Assembly: GCA_964588385.1 (NCBI GenBank)
Contig: CAZPPG010000004.1
Location: 54,762 to 118,761, forward strand
Source of the DNA: JAHBWV01 sp964588385
Lineage (GTDB): Bacteria; Planctomycetota; Phycisphaerae; Phycisphaerales; UBA1924
DNA: 64,000 nucleotides
Reading direction: 5' to 3'
The notes beneath the pieces are model-generated. The model saw only the letters and a list, made by a program, of their open reading frames with translations, had not been told where the DNA came from and ran no database searches. Both the position numbers and the translations under genes were made by a program. Positions 18,492 to 27,065 of this stretch are shown here, piece after piece; the stretch's first letter is position 1; the number at the start of each line of letters is the position of its first letter.

Positions 18492-18517
18492 AACCCAGGG
18501 AATGTAGCCCCTGGGTT
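18492..18517. repeat. Short perfect palindrome, 9-bp arms
   Basis: Arms AACCCAGGG and CCCTGGGTT flank the 8-base loop AATGTAGC, 20 bases after the stop of the NTF2-like gene. There is no T-run, so it is not a standard terminator. It resembles the other short palindromes listed at 20805, 41108-41274 and 52123-52442 and probably belongs to the same dispersed class. Confidence 0.6.
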
Positions 18518-18580
18518 GTCAGGCCTCACGGTGCCATTCCCCGCTTGCCAGCCAGCGCTCCACGCTGCGATAATGCTCCC

Positions 18581-20770
18581 ATGCTGCCAGAGGATCCCGT
18601 CAAAGCCCCGACGACCGACACCGGATCAAGCGCTGACAGGCCCTCGCGCCCGGTAGCCGAAAGCATCCGCATTGATGGAAAGATCGGGACCGACCCGGAA
18701 GAACTGAAACGTTGGGCCGACCACGTTGTTGGAGGTAAAGGAATCGACCACATGAGGGTCGAGAGCCTGCGTGCCCTGGTTCAGGCAATACAAGCACACC
18801 CAAATGTCACGCTCGCGCCGGCATCCACCGACGACTCGCCAGCGGTTAGCAGCGATTCGTTATCTCGCGTGACGCGGTTGCACATCTCCAACGGGTATGT
18901 GATGGGGTGCTCGCTCGCTGATCTGAACGTCCGAATCACGATCACCTTGCAGACTCATTTGTGCGGAGGCCTGTTTGAGGGCACCACATTCTCGTCCCTG
19001 ATCGGATTTGGCGGCTCTGTGTTTGACGGATGGACGAGCTTCAAGCGAGCCCATTTCGCCGCAGAGGCGTGGTTCGACGGCGCGGATTTCTGCCAAGAGG
19101 CACTATTCGATGGAGCGATATTCAAGGAAGTGGCACATTTCGAAGGGACCCGCTTCGACGGCGAAGCAAACTTCGGTGGAGTACGATTTGAGAGCGGCGC
19201 ACTGTTTGAGCAAGCGGTGTTCAAGAAGACTGCGTACTTCCGCAAGGCTGGCTTTTGTCGCAATGCGTCCTTCAAGCGTGCGCGATTCATTTCGAAGGCG
19301 TCTTTTTGCGATGTGCACTTTGATGGAGTAGCGTGGTTTGAGAGTAGCTTTTTTGCCGACGAGGCTTACTTTGATTCGGCACACTTCTGGGATGATGCCG
19401 TGTTTGCTTTCGCCCATTTCAGCGATGACTTATATTTGCAAGCAGCGATCTTTGAGCGCAAAGCACTTTTTGGGCGCGTGATTGTTGGCCACGAAGCTCT
19501 TCTTCATGACGCCGCATTCGAGGACGAATGCACTTTTGAGGACATGCTCGCGGTGTTTCTCGCGAGCATGCCGCGGGCGATCGTCCGCCACTCGCTGCAA
19601 GGAGATATGCGAGCCGTAGACGTGCACAAGGTAGAGGCTGCAATTGAGAATGTGAAGGTGCGCGCCGCGCCCTGGCTCGCCATATACGGCTGGGAGGCGG
19701 AACGAAAGGCCCATGAGCATGCGCGGCGCGAATCACGGGAACGTCCTTGGGAGCCTCAACAAGCGCGTGCTGTACCCATTACAAAGACGTGTAGCTTTAG
19801 TAGTTTATGGATTCTATTCAAATCGCACAAGTCGTGCGGTGCCCATTGGCGCGTAATGTGGACTATGGTAAGGGATCGGGGGCGATGGGGCCTCGTGGAT
19901 TGGCATCATGTACGGGCATTGGGCAAACTCACCATCCTGAATCGGGTGTCTCTTGTCGCCATCCTTGCTGTCCCAGTTCTGGCGGCGGGTTACATCGCAG
20001 CGCAGAAGATTGTGGCGGAGTCGGAGGGCGAGCAGGTTCCGATCTGGATCAGGTGGATGGCGAGGGCCATCGGCGGCAGCCCACACCTGAGCGAGACGCT
20101 GGCATTCGCGTTCTTCGCGTCCGTGTTTGTCACGCTCGGCCTGCTCATCTATCAGACGTTCGCCCCCGACACGATCAAGCAGCGGGACGAGGATGAGCAC
20201 GTGCGGGATCTGGAGACGAGATACTCGGATGAGAATCCGTCTCTACGCGGGGACGGGCTGCGCCGTTCGATCGAGCGGCTGGAGGATCAGGCGAAGGTCC
20301 GACCCAATCGGCATCCGAGCTTTGTGAGGCATCATGGGGACACGATCTGGATTCCGCCGCGGGATAAGCTGGAGTGGTTTAGGGATGATGATCTGGAGGA
20401 GGAGCCATTTCGGGCTCGCGTGCGCGAGGCATTGAGAGGAATGCCACGAGTTGAGCACGAGCCGGGGAGCACCTCGGAAGAGGCGGAAGAGAAATGGCTC
20501 GATGAAAGGATGAAGAAACTCAAGATCGTGCCGCCGAAGCAGCGGCCGGGATTTGTCCCCGCTGCGGAACGCGCCCGCATCTGCATCGAAGAGGGCGCGC
20601 GCGCGGAATACTGGCTCAAGTCGCACGAGAAGATCGGGTGGGCGTGGGTGTCGCTGCTCTGCTATCTGCTTGGCATCGCGATCTTGCTGGTGATTCTGTT
20701 CATTCAGTGTCGCAGCGTGGCCAAGGCCGCGTGGTGGCCGGAGATGCCAACGGAGAAGCGCACTGGCTGA
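18581..20770 (+). CDS. Pentapeptide-repeat-like membrane protein of atypical base composition
   Basis: A 729-residue protein from ATG 18581 (the frame opens at 18545; neither start has a clear ribosome site). About residues 140-315 form a run of five-residue units with Phe and Ala at fixed places, for example FDGADFCQEALFDGAIF and FKRARFISKASF, as in pentapeptide-repeat beta-helices. Further on come three hydrophobic helices: LVAILAVPVLAAGYIA, TLAFAFFASVFVTLGLLIY and LLCYLLGIAILLVILFI. The gene uses many T- and A-ending codons (ttt, gaa, gcg next to tac/tat mixtures) unlike its C-rich neighbours, which suggests transfer. Function unknown; related proteins are sensors or ion-channel-like, but nothing here decides this. 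Confidence 0.65.
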   Translation: MLPEDPVKAPTTDTGSSADRPSRPVAESIRIDGKIGTDPEELKRWADHVVGGKGIDHMRVESLRALVQAIQAHPNVTLAPASTDDSPAVSSDSLSRVTRLHISNGYVMGCSLADLNVRITITLQTHLCGGLFEGTTFSSLIGFGGSVFDGWTSFKRAHFAAEAWFDGADFCQEALFDGAIFKEVAHFEGTRFDGEANFGGVRFESGALFEQAVFKKTAYFRKAGFCRNASFKRARFISKASFCDVHFDGVAWFESSFFADEAYFDSAHFWDDAVFAFAHFSDDLYLQAAIFERKALFGRVIVGHEALLHDAAFEDECTFEDMLAVFLASMPRAIVRHSLQGDMRAVDVHKVEAAIENVKVRAAPWLAIYGWEAERKAHEHARRESRERPWEPQQARAVPITKTCSFSSLWILFKSHKSCGAHWRVMWTMVRDRGRWGLVDWHHVRALGKLTILNRVSLVAILAVPVLAAGYIAAQKIVAESEGEQVPIWIRWMARAIGGSPHLSETLAFAFFASVFVTLGLLIYQTFAPDTIKQRDEDEHVRDLETRYSDENPSLRGDGLRRSIERLEDQAKVRPNRHPSFVRHHGDTIWIPPRDKLEWFRDDDLEEEPFRARVREALRGMPRVEHEPGSTSEEAEEKWLDERMKKLKIVPPKQRPGFVPAAERARICIEEGARAEYWLKSHEKIGWAWVSLLCYLLGIAILLVILFIQCRSVAKAAWWPEMPTEKRTG

Positions 20771-20804
20771 AAGGTGGCCAATCGCGCGATGCGGCGTCTT
20801 AACC

Positions 20805-20821
20805 CCGACGCTCCGCGTCGG
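20805..20821. repeat. Short perfect palindrome in convergent spacer
   Basis: Arms CCGACGC and GCGTCGG around the 3-base loop TCC, between the convergent pentapeptide-repeat gene and glyS. It could act as a bidirectional terminator stem but lacks T-runs on both sides. It shares the 3-base-loop design with hairpins in the 41.1-41.3 kb cluster. Confidence 0.55.
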
Positions 20822-20826
20822 AGATC

Positions 20827-22413
20827 TCACACCCCCAGCTTCTCCGCCAGGAAATCGCCGACCTTGTCGATCGAGATCCGCGTCTGCGCGCCCGTATCTC
20901 TATCGCGGCACGTCACCGTCTGATCCTTCAGCGTGTCGCCATCCACGGTGAAGCAGTATGGGCACCCCGCCTCATCCATGCGTGCGTACCGCTTGCCGAT
21001 CGACTGCTTCTCATCCATCTCGATGCCGCCCAGCTTCCAGAACCGGGCGTTCAGATCCGCCTGCAGCTTCTCGGCGACCTCGGGCATCCCGTCCTTGGCC
21101 ACCAGCGGGAAGATCGCGGCCTTGATGGGGGCGATGCGCGGGTGGAACTTCATGAACTCCGGGCTCGGGCGGCTCTCGTCCCGCGTGTACGCCTCGCAGA
21201 TCAGCGCCAGCACCCCGCGATCAAGCCCCGCCGCGGGCTCGATGCAGTGCGGGATGTAGCGCTCGCCGCGCCGCCCGCCGTTGGGCAGAATCTCGCCGCG
21301 CTCCGTGTCGTTGTACTCGAGCTTGACGCCCGAGTGCTGCTGGTGCTGCGTCAGGTCGAAGCACCCGCGATGCGCGATGCCCTCCAGCTCGCCATACCCC
21401 GGCGCGGTGAACGGGAAGCGATACTCCACGTCGCTCGTGCCGACGGAATAGTGCGACAGCTCGTCCTTGTCGTGCTCGCGCAGGATCAGGTTCTCACTCG
21501 TCAGCCCAATCGACTGCCACCACTGCATGCGGAAGTCGCGCCAGAACTTGTACCACTCGAATGACTCATCGGGATGGCAGAAGAACTCCAGCTCCGCCTG
21601 CTCGAACTCGCGCGAGCGGAACGTGAAGTTGCGGGGAGTCACCTCGTTGCGGAACGACGTGCCGGTGTTGCCGATGCCGAAGGGCACCTTGACGCGTGTG
21701 GTGTCCACGACGTTCTTGAACTGGACGAAGACACCCTGGGCGGTCTCGGGGCGCATGTACGCCTTGTCGTCCTCGGTGGCGGTCGCGCCGAGGTACGTCT
21801 TGAACATCAGGTTGAACTGCTTTGGCTCCGTGAGTGTGCCGACCTTCTCCGCGTCCGGCCCCAGCACCTTGGCGAACTGCGCCACCGGAATTGTGGTGAG
21901 CATCACCGTCTTCACCTGGCCGAACGCCTTCTCCGCCTTCTTTTGCTGCTTCGCCTCGCTCGGCGCATCCTTCATGTACGCGAACAGCGGCTTGTCACCG
22001 GCATCGCCCGATGCGGGCACGAACACGCTGACGTGGTCATACCGATACCGCTGCTTCGTCTCGCGGCAGTCCACCATCGGATCATTGAACCCGCCCACAT
22101 GCCCGCTCGCCTCCCACACCTTCGGGTGCTGGATGATCCGCGTCTCCACCGGCACGCACTTCACCGGCTTCCCGTTCGGGCCATCCTTCCCCCAGCACGG
22201 ACGCATGATCATGTCCTGCCACCACGCATCGCGCAGGTTCTTCTTCATCTGCGCGCCGAGGGGCCCGTAATCCCAGAAGCCGTTGATGCCGCCATAGATC
22301 TCCGACGCCTGGTAGATGAACCCCCGGCGCTTGCAGAGGGACATGATGGCGTCCATCGACTTCGTGGGGGGGGTCGGGGTCGCGGGTGTGTTGGCGGCGG
22401 GGACTTCGGACAT
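20827..22413 (-). CDS. glyS: Glycyl-tRNA synthetase, dimeric (alpha2) type
   Basis: A 528-residue class II synthetase that charges tRNA-Gly. Signature blocks include LCKRRGFIYQASEIYGGING and FWDYGPLGAQMKKNL at the N-terminus, motif-2-like GTSFRNEVTPRNFTFRSREF, EQAELEFFCHPDE and the closing QSIGKRYARMDEAGCPY with TVTCRDRDTGAQ anticodon-binding domain. This is the single-chain alpha2 form rather than the GlyQ/GlyS tetramer. ATG 22413 has GGAG about 11 bases upstream. The first 25 residues are Pro/Thr/Ala-rich and dispensable-looking. Gene symbol follows common use for the alpha2 form. Confidence 0.92.
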   Translation of the reverse strand: MSEVPAANTPATPTPPTKSMDAIMSLCKRRGFIYQASEIYGGINGFWDYGPLGAQMKKNLRDAWWQDMIMRPCWGKDGPNGKPVKCVPVETRIIQHPKVWEASGHVGGFNDPMVDCRETKQRYRYDHVSVFVPASGDAGDKPLFAYMKDAPSEAKQQKKAEKAFGQVKTVMLTTIPVAQFAKVLGPDAEKVGTLTEPKQFNLMFKTYLGATATEDDKAYMRPETAQGVFVQFKNVVDTTRVKVPFGIGNTGTSFRNEVTPRNFTFRSREFEQAELEFFCHPDESFEWYKFWRDFRMQWWQSIGLTSENLILREHDKDELSHYSVGTSDVEYRFPFTAPGYGELEGIAHRGCFDLTQHQQHSGVKLEYNDTERGEILPNGGRRGERYIPHCIEPAAGLDRGVLALICEAYTRDESRPSPEFMKFHPRIAPIKAAIFPLVAKDGMPEVAEKLQADLNARFWKLGGIEMDEKQSIGKRYARMDEAGCPYCFTVDGDTLKDQTVTCRDRDTGAQTRISIDKVGDFLAEKLGV

Positions 22414-22734
22414 GGACAGCGTCTCCGGAAATGGCGAACGAACGGGCAGCAATCATCGGACAGTCGCCGCGCCCCGTCACATGGGGCCGCGGATTCTCAC
22501 CGTTCAACTCGAGCATGTTGTCAAACCAGCGAAGATCGTTCGGCGTTGGTTATAGGCATGGTTACCGGGTAGGCCCTTCGATGACCGGGCAAGGCCTGAC
22601 GATTGTGCACGCCTCCGCGCGGATTTCTTGCCGAAACGCAGTTGTGAGGCATGTTTATGGATGTCCGGCGGGAGGGCGTGCGGCTGTTGCGGCGCCGAGC
22701 TGGACCACTGCCTTTCCCCTTGGAGGTCCCATCA
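22414..22734. other. Divergent spacer, no gene seen
   Basis: 321 bases between the divergent glyS and PEP-CTERM genes. Both genes must be served from promoters here. I found no tRNA, riboswitch-like fold or convincing -35/-10 pair. Open frames crossing it are short and have no ribosome site or family resemblance. Confidence 0.4.
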
Positions 22735-23430
22735 ATGCGTCGATCCGTTCTCGCGGGCTTTCTGGCGGTCGCTGCCGCCGGCGTCGCCAACGCTGACACC
22801 CCCGTCTTCTTCTCCGACTTCGATGGCACCGTGCCTTCCGAGATCGGCGGCTTCTTCACGCAGGAATCCGTGCAGGGCTTCGCCGGCATGAGCGCCCCCA
22901 CCGGCACCAGCGCCTTCGGCGGCAACCTCATCCGCAACGACACCACAGGCGGCTCATCCACCGCCACCACGCTCTCCCTCACCGGGCTCCCCGAGCACAC
23001 GCACGTCTCGGTCTCGTTCCTGCTCGCCGTCATTGACTCGTGGGACAGCACCAACGGCTCGGTCTCCCCGGACCTCTGGCGCATCGAGATCGGCGACGAC
23101 TTCTACTTCGAGACGACGTTCGCGATCACAAGCGGCTCGGTCAACTACTCCAACTCAACCGCCGCCATCTACGAAGCCGCTGGCAATCTTGGTTGGAGCG
23201 GCTACGGCGAGAAGGCCTACGACTTCGGCCTGGAGACGCAGCTCCAGAACATTCCGCACACAGGCGATGACCTCACCATTCGCATCTACGCCCACGGCAA
23301 TGGCTGGCAGGGCGGCTCGGATGAGTCCTGGGGCATCGATAATCTCGGCGTCAGCGTGAACAATATCCCCGCGCCGGGCGCCGCCGCACTCCTCGGCGTC
23401 GCGGGCCTCGTTGCTCGCCGCCGCCGCTGA
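22735..23430 (+). CDS. Exported protein with PEP-CTERM-like sorting tail
   Basis: A 231-residue protein; ATG 22735 follows GGAGGT by 8 bases and starts a signal peptide (MRRSVLAGFLAVAAAGVANA). The mature body is rich in Gly, Ser, Thr and aromatic beta-strand patterns, for example SVSFLLAVIDSWDS, like a lectin- or jelly-roll-type surface protein, but no family could be named. The end IPAPGAAALLGVAGLVARRRR-like pattern (PAPG motif, hydrophobic helix, four arginines) is the planctomycete version of the PEP-CTERM signal, recognised by an exosortase and linked to envelope or exopolysaccharide sorting. A good terminator follows. Confidence 0.75.
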   Translation: MRRSVLAGFLAVAAAGVANADTPVFFSDFDGTVPSEIGGFFTQESVQGFAGMSAPTGTSAFGGNLIRNDTTGGSSTATTLSLTGLPEHTHVSVSFLLAVIDSWDSTNGSVSPDLWRIEIGDDFYFETTFAITSGSVNYSNSTAAIYEAAGNLGWSGYGEKAYDFGLETQLQNIPHTGDDLTIRIYAHGNGWQGGSDESWGIDNLGVSVNNIPAPGAAALLGVAGLVARRRR

Positions 23431-23473
23431 TTCATTACCACAGTTCGCCCCCCACTTCACTCTGAGATCTGAG

Positions 23474-23517
23474 AGACGATGCGCTCGCCCTAACCGGCCG
23501 CGCGTCGTTTCTTTTTT
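23474..23517 (+). terminator. Rho-independent terminator after the PEP-CTERM gene
   Basis: Stem CGATGCGC / GCGCGTCG (one G-U pair), extended by A/G to T pairs, with a 15-base loop, followed directly by TTTCTTTTTT. It lies 44 bases past the stop of the plus-strand gene. This is the clearest intrinsic terminator in the window. Confidence 0.75.
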
Positions 23518-23527
23518 GTGCCCCAAC

Positions 23528-24211
23528 TCACTCCCCGCCCATCGCCTCGCGCCACACCTCCCCGATCGTCAGGCTCGCGGCTTTCTCCGTCGCCTCCGCC
23601 TGGATCTGCTGATAGTCCTTGATCTGCGGGCGCGCCACCAGCCGCGCCTCCTGCCCCGGCTCCAGCTTCGTCAGACCGAGCGAACCGTCCCCGCTGACAG
23701 TCACCACCCACGTCCCATCCGAGAGCGCGCGATACACGGCCTTGCCGACCGACGCACGCGTCCCCTCGTCGCCCCCCTTCGGCGTTCCGTCGGCGTTCCA
23801 CGCCACCGTCGCGATCGCCGGATCGATCACCAGCCCCTCGCCCGGCGCGGTTTTGGAATCGAAGATCCGCCGGATCCACAGCCGCCCGTCCACAACCACA
23901 AAGTCGACATAGATCTCCCCGCGCGGGTCGTACGGCGTCGGGATGCTTCTGGTCTGGCCCTCGATCGTGCGCACCCGCACCGACAGCTCGCTCCCCTTCA
24001 CCACCAGTTCGGTCACCGCGCTCCGACGCACCGCATCGTTATAGACATCCACCAGTTGCTTGTAGTCGAGCGCAAGCTCCTCCAGCCGGCGCTCATAGAT
24101 CCGTGAGGCAACGTCGGCCTTGACAAACCGATAGCCGAAGTACCCACCGACGGCGGCGACACCCAAGAAGGCCGCGAGCTTCAGGCCTGAGAGAATCGAA
24201 CTGATCTTCAT
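23528..24211 (-). CDS. Membrane-anchored protein of unknown function
   Basis: A 227-residue protein not recognised as any family. ATG 24211 has GGAG at about -10. One hydrophobic helix, LKLAAFLGVAAVGGYFGYRF, anchors it at residues 9-28; the following helix (YERRLEELALDYKQLVDVYN) may be coiled. The rest is a soluble beta-rich domain (VRVRTIEGQTRSIPTPYD, VDGRLWIRRIFDS, TWVVTVSGDGSLGLTKL). Probably periplasmic, acting at the envelope. It lies 86 bases upstream of the stop of the FGE-like gene's strand-mate arrangement (next gene on the same strand upstream is the FGE-fold gene). Confidence 0.5.
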   Translation of the reverse strand: MKISSILSGLKLAAFLGVAAVGGYFGYRFVKADVASRIYERRLEELALDYKQLVDVYNDAVRRSAVTELVVKGSELSVRVRTIEGQTRSIPTPYDPRGEIYVDFVVVDGRLWIRRIFDSKTAPGEGLVIDPAIATVAWNADGTPKGGDEGTRASVGKAVYRALSDGTWVVTVSGDGSLGLTKLEPGQEARLVARPQIKDYQQIQAEATEKAASLTIGEVWREAMGGE

Positions 24212-24297
24212 GGAATGAACTCCGCCCCGCACGGCTCAAGATCGGCTCACACTCCCGGGCCGCGACACAATCCCGTGCGGACGCTCCACCTGCGTCC

Positions 24298-25083
24298 TCA
24301 CTCAACCTCGCACACGATCCGGAACCCCACAAACGGCCCGTCCGACAGCCACCACTTGCTCTTGGGGATCTGCGGATCGCTCGAGTTCCACGCCGAGGTC
24401 TGTGGCGCACGAGCCGCTGCTGTCAGACTCTCCGCGCCGTCGCGATAGCTCCCGCCCTTGGTCACCGGCTTCCCATCCGCGCCCACGCACCACTCCTGCA
24501 CGTTTCCGCGCATGTCATAGAGCCCGTTCGCACTGGCGGCCTTGCTCGCCACCGGGTGCGGCTTTCCGTCCGCGTTCTCCTTGAACCACGCCACCTCACC
24601 CAACACTCCCGACGCGGGCTCCGCGCCGCACGCCAGCTCCCATTCCGCCTCGGTCGGCAGGCGATACGTCTTTCCCGTCTTCGCGCTCAGCCACGCGCAA
24701 TACGCCTGCGCGCTGTGAAACGACATGCTGATCGCCGCGTACCCATCGTGCCCGAACCCGCGGTCCGGCGGCAGGTAGGGCTTGCTCGGACGCGACGTCG
24801 CGTCCGATCCCGAAAGGTCTCCCGGCTCGTCCAGCCGGTACACGAACGGATCGAACGCCGGCCACGTCAGCTCCGTCTCTCCGATGAGAAACGGCTTGAT
24901 CCCCTTGGCCTCATCGCCCTCGATCGGCACAAGCTTGATGCTCAGCGCCGCCCCCGGAATCTCCTGCTCAGCCGGTGCAACTTCCGCCACCACAGTCGGC
25001 GGCTCGAATCCGTGGGTACGCTCCGCAACGCCCAGCCCGCCGCAGACGCCAACCACCGCCAGAACGCTCGTCACGCCACCCAT
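24298..25083 (-). CDS. Formylglycine-generating-enzyme-fold (SUMF1-type) exported protein
   Basis: A 261-residue protein. I chose ATG 25083 because a perfect GGAGG lies 4 bases upstream; longer starts reach into antisense of apbE. The N-terminus is signal-peptide-like (VTSVLAVVGVCGGLGV). The domain shows FGE-sulfatase family hallmarks: AISMSFHSAQAYCAWLSAKT, YRLPTEAEWELACGA, LYDMRGNVQEWC and a final GPFVGFRIVCEVE. Members either convert sulfatase cysteine or serve as peptide- or ligand-binding domains. The active-site cysteine pair of true FGE is not evident, so I would not claim sulfatase activation. Divergent from apbE with nearly touching starts. Confidence 0.75.
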   Translation of the reverse strand: MGGVTSVLAVVGVCGGLGVAERTHGFEPPTVVAEVAPAEQEIPGAALSIKLVPIEGDEAKGIKPFLIGETELTWPAFDPFVYRLDEPGDLSGSDATSRPSKPYLPPDRGFGHDGYAAISMSFHSAQAYCAWLSAKTGKTYRLPTEAEWELACGAEPASGVLGEVAWFKENADGKPHPVASKAASANGLYDMRGNVQEWCVGADGKPVTKGGSYRDGAESLTAAARAPQTSAWNSSDPQIPKSKWWLSDGPFVGFRIVCEVE

Positions 25084-25096
25084 GCGACCTCCGATC

Positions 25097-26320
25097 ATGC
25101 TCGACCGCTCATCCGATCCCACTCGTTCAACGCACCAGCGCCGATCCCGGTTCCTCATCCGCACCCTCTCCGTCGCTCTCGGCAGCGCCGCCGCGTGCAC
25201 GATCGCGCCCTCAGGCGGCTGCGCCGGCACGCGAATCCAACCCCCGAGCGAAACACAAAGCCCACTCTCGCGCCATGAGTTTACGAGGGTCCAGATGGGG
25301 GTCCAAGCCCGCATCGTGGTCTACGCCCCAACCGAATCCCTCGCTCGCGAGGGCGCCGCCGCCGCGTTTGCTCGCATCGCCGCCCTCGAACAGGTGATGA
25401 GCGACTACCGACCCGACTCAGAGCTCTCTCTGCTCACCCGAAACCCGCCGCTCATCGTGCTGCCCCTCAGCCCGGACCTGTACGACGTGCTCGCGATCTC
25501 CGAAGAGGTCTCACTGGCCACCGCCGGCGCGTTCGATGTCACCATCGGCCCGATCGTGCGGCTCTGGCGCGAGGCCCGCAGAACCGGCGTGCCTCCCGAT
25601 CAACCCGCGCTCGACGCCGCATGGGCCGCCGTCGGATTCACCTTCCTCATGCTCGACCGCTTCACCCACACGGCCACGCTCGCCGCCCCCGGCATGTCGC
25701 TCGATCTCGGCGGCATCGGCAAGGGATACGCCGCGCAACAGGCATCCGATCTGCTCCGCCAGCAAGGCCTTGATCGCCATCTCGTCGCCCTTGCCGGCGA
25801 CATCGTCGTCGGCAATGCCCCAATCGACGGCCAGACGGGCGAGCCCTCTCCCGGCTGGCGCATCGACATCCACACGGGACTCGGCGAGGACGACACACCC
25901 GACGAAACCCCGAAGCAGCGAACGCTCCTCCTCAGCGACGCCGCGGTCTCCACCTCGGGGGATGCCGAGCAGTTCTTCGAGCTCGGAGGCGCTCGGTACG
26001 CCCACATCATCGACGCGCGCCCCTCACGCTCACACACCCACACGCCCACGCTCGCGGACCAGGCATTCACATCCCGTCGGGGCGCGACGGTGATCGCCGC
26101 TCGGGGCGAGCACGCCGACGCCCTCGGCACCGCGCTCACGATCATCGGGCCCGAATGGCTGCAGACCGATCAGGGCACGCACCGCATCGCGTCCGTGCTG
26201 AAACGCTTCAAGGCACACGCCGCGATCATCGAGTGGCGCGACGATCCCCACACCTCAGCCAATGACGCGCTCCGGCGGCACATCGTCGATCCGGCCCACC
26301 ACATCCGCTGGGCCGAGTAG
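25097..26320 (+). CDS. apbE: FAD:protein FMN transferase
   Basis: About 407 residues if started at ATG 25097; ATG 25082 is also possible and no start has a strong ribosome site. ApbE enzymes attach FMN to threonine of Rnf/Nqr subunits and other periplasmic flavoproteins. The domain begins RVQMGVQARIVV, with VMSDYRPDSELSLL, AGAFDVTIGPIVRLW, MSLDLGGIGKGYAAQ and LVALAGDIVVGN, then AVSTSGDAEQFFELGG and HIIDARPSR, all typical. The N-terminus (SRFLIRTLSVALGSAAACTI) looks like a signal or lipoprotein leader, as expected for a periplasmic enzyme. No Rnf or Nqr genes are in the window. Confidence 0.88.
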   Translation: MLDRSSDPTRSTHQRRSRFLIRTLSVALGSAAACTIAPSGGCAGTRIQPPSETQSPLSRHEFTRVQMGVQARIVVYAPTESLAREGAAAAFARIAALEQVMSDYRPDSELSLLTRNPPLIVLPLSPDLYDVLAISEEVSLATAGAFDVTIGPIVRLWREARRTGVPPDQPALDAAWAAVGFTFLMLDRFTHTATLAAPGMSLDLGGIGKGYAAQQASDLLRQQGLDRHLVALAGDIVVGNAPIDGQTGEPSPGWRIDIHTGLGEDDTPDETPKQRTLLLSDAAVSTSGDAEQFFELGGARYAHIIDARPSRSHTHTPTLADQAFTSRRGATVIAARGEHADALGTALTIIGPEWLQTDQGTHRIASVLKRFKAHAAIIEWRDDPHTSANDALRRHIVDPAHHIRWAE

Positions 26321-26331
26321 CGCGCCCCGTA

Positions 26332-27012
26332 TCAGAACGGCCGCTTGGTCGGGTTCACAACAACGTTGTCGCGTCCCAGCACCAGGAGGTCTGCGATCTC
26401 GATCGCTTCCTTGAACGACTCCTGCGCTTGCTCGATGTTCTCCGCCCAGGGCAGAATCTTCCCCTGCTCCAGATGCTCGACCGTGGGGATCGCATCGCCC
26501 GCGATCACCGTCGTGTGCTTCTGATCCGCGAGCAAGAGCCCGCACAACCCCGGTGACACGCCCGGCATCGGATAAAGATCAACACCCGGCGCAAGCCGGT
26601 CCGGCGCGACCTCGCACCGCCGCAGCATCGCAACCTCCAGGCGCAGATCCTCAATCCGCTCAGGATCCTCGCGCCCGTGCATCTCCGCGAGCGCACTCGC
26701 CAGCGGCACGCCCACCGTCTCTCGCTCCACCTCGCCGATCCACCACTTGGCCTTTGTGAACGCCCCAAGCCCGCGACGCACCTCCGGATGGAAGGAAGTG
26801 AGGAAGACGTGCGTGACCTGCTCCGGACCGATGCCCGCGCGCTCGCGCAGACGCGCCACGATCGCCTGCTCCGGCAGACCCGGATCCACGAGAATCGTCT
26901 GGCTCCCCGCCCGAATCAGCGTCGTCGTGGCGTGCCCCGTGCGCACCGGCTCACGCTCGTTCCAGAGTGGATGCGCCGCGAGCGTCCCGATGCTGATGAT
27001 CCGCGTGTCCAT
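26332..27012 (-). CDS. Metallo-beta-lactamase-fold protein with degenerate metal site
   Basis: A 226-residue protein with the layout of the MBL fold: TTTLIRAGSQTILVDPGLP, then VTHVFLTSFHPEVRRGLGAF where active enzymes have HxHxDH (here Ser73, His75, Glu77, Val78 stand in its place), then MPGVSPGLCGLLL where TPGHTPG is expected, and TVIAGDAIPT. Three of the usual metal ligands are therefore absent. It may be a non-catalytic relative conserved for another use. It is on the opposite strand to apbE (11 bases between stops), and the 53-base spacer upstream is filled by a pyrimidine octamer repeat. Confidence 0.7.
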   Translation of the reverse strand: MDTRIISIGTLAAHPLWNEREPVRTGHATTTLIRAGSQTILVDPGLPEQAIVARLRERAGIGPEQVTHVFLTSFHPEVRRGLGAFTKAKWWIGEVERETVGVPLASALAEMHGREDPERIEDLRLEVAMLRRCEVAPDRLAPGVDLYPMPGVSPGLCGLLLADQKHTTVIAGDAIPTVEHLEQGKILPWAENIEQAQESFKEAIEIADLLVLGRDNVVVNPTKRPF

Positions 27013-27023
27013 GCGTGGTTGCT

Positions 27024-27063
27024 TCCCTTTGCCCCTCTGCCCCTTCGATCCATCGCCCCTTCG
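27024..27063. repeat. Pyrimidine-rich octamer array, 5 units
   Basis: Five adjoining octamers: TCCCTTTG, CCCCTCTG, CCCCTTCG, ATCCATCG, CCCCTTCG. They fill nearly the whole 53-base spacer between two minus-strand genes. Three of the octamers recur (reverse-complemented) at 46200-46239, and relatives occur at 51547 and 52545. Confidence 0.7.
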
Positions 27064-27065
27064 CG

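Noticed and set aside
22651..22734. Longer start for the PEP-CTERM protein
   Set aside because: The added residues break the signal peptide; ATG 22735 has a GGAGGT ribosome site at ideal spacing.
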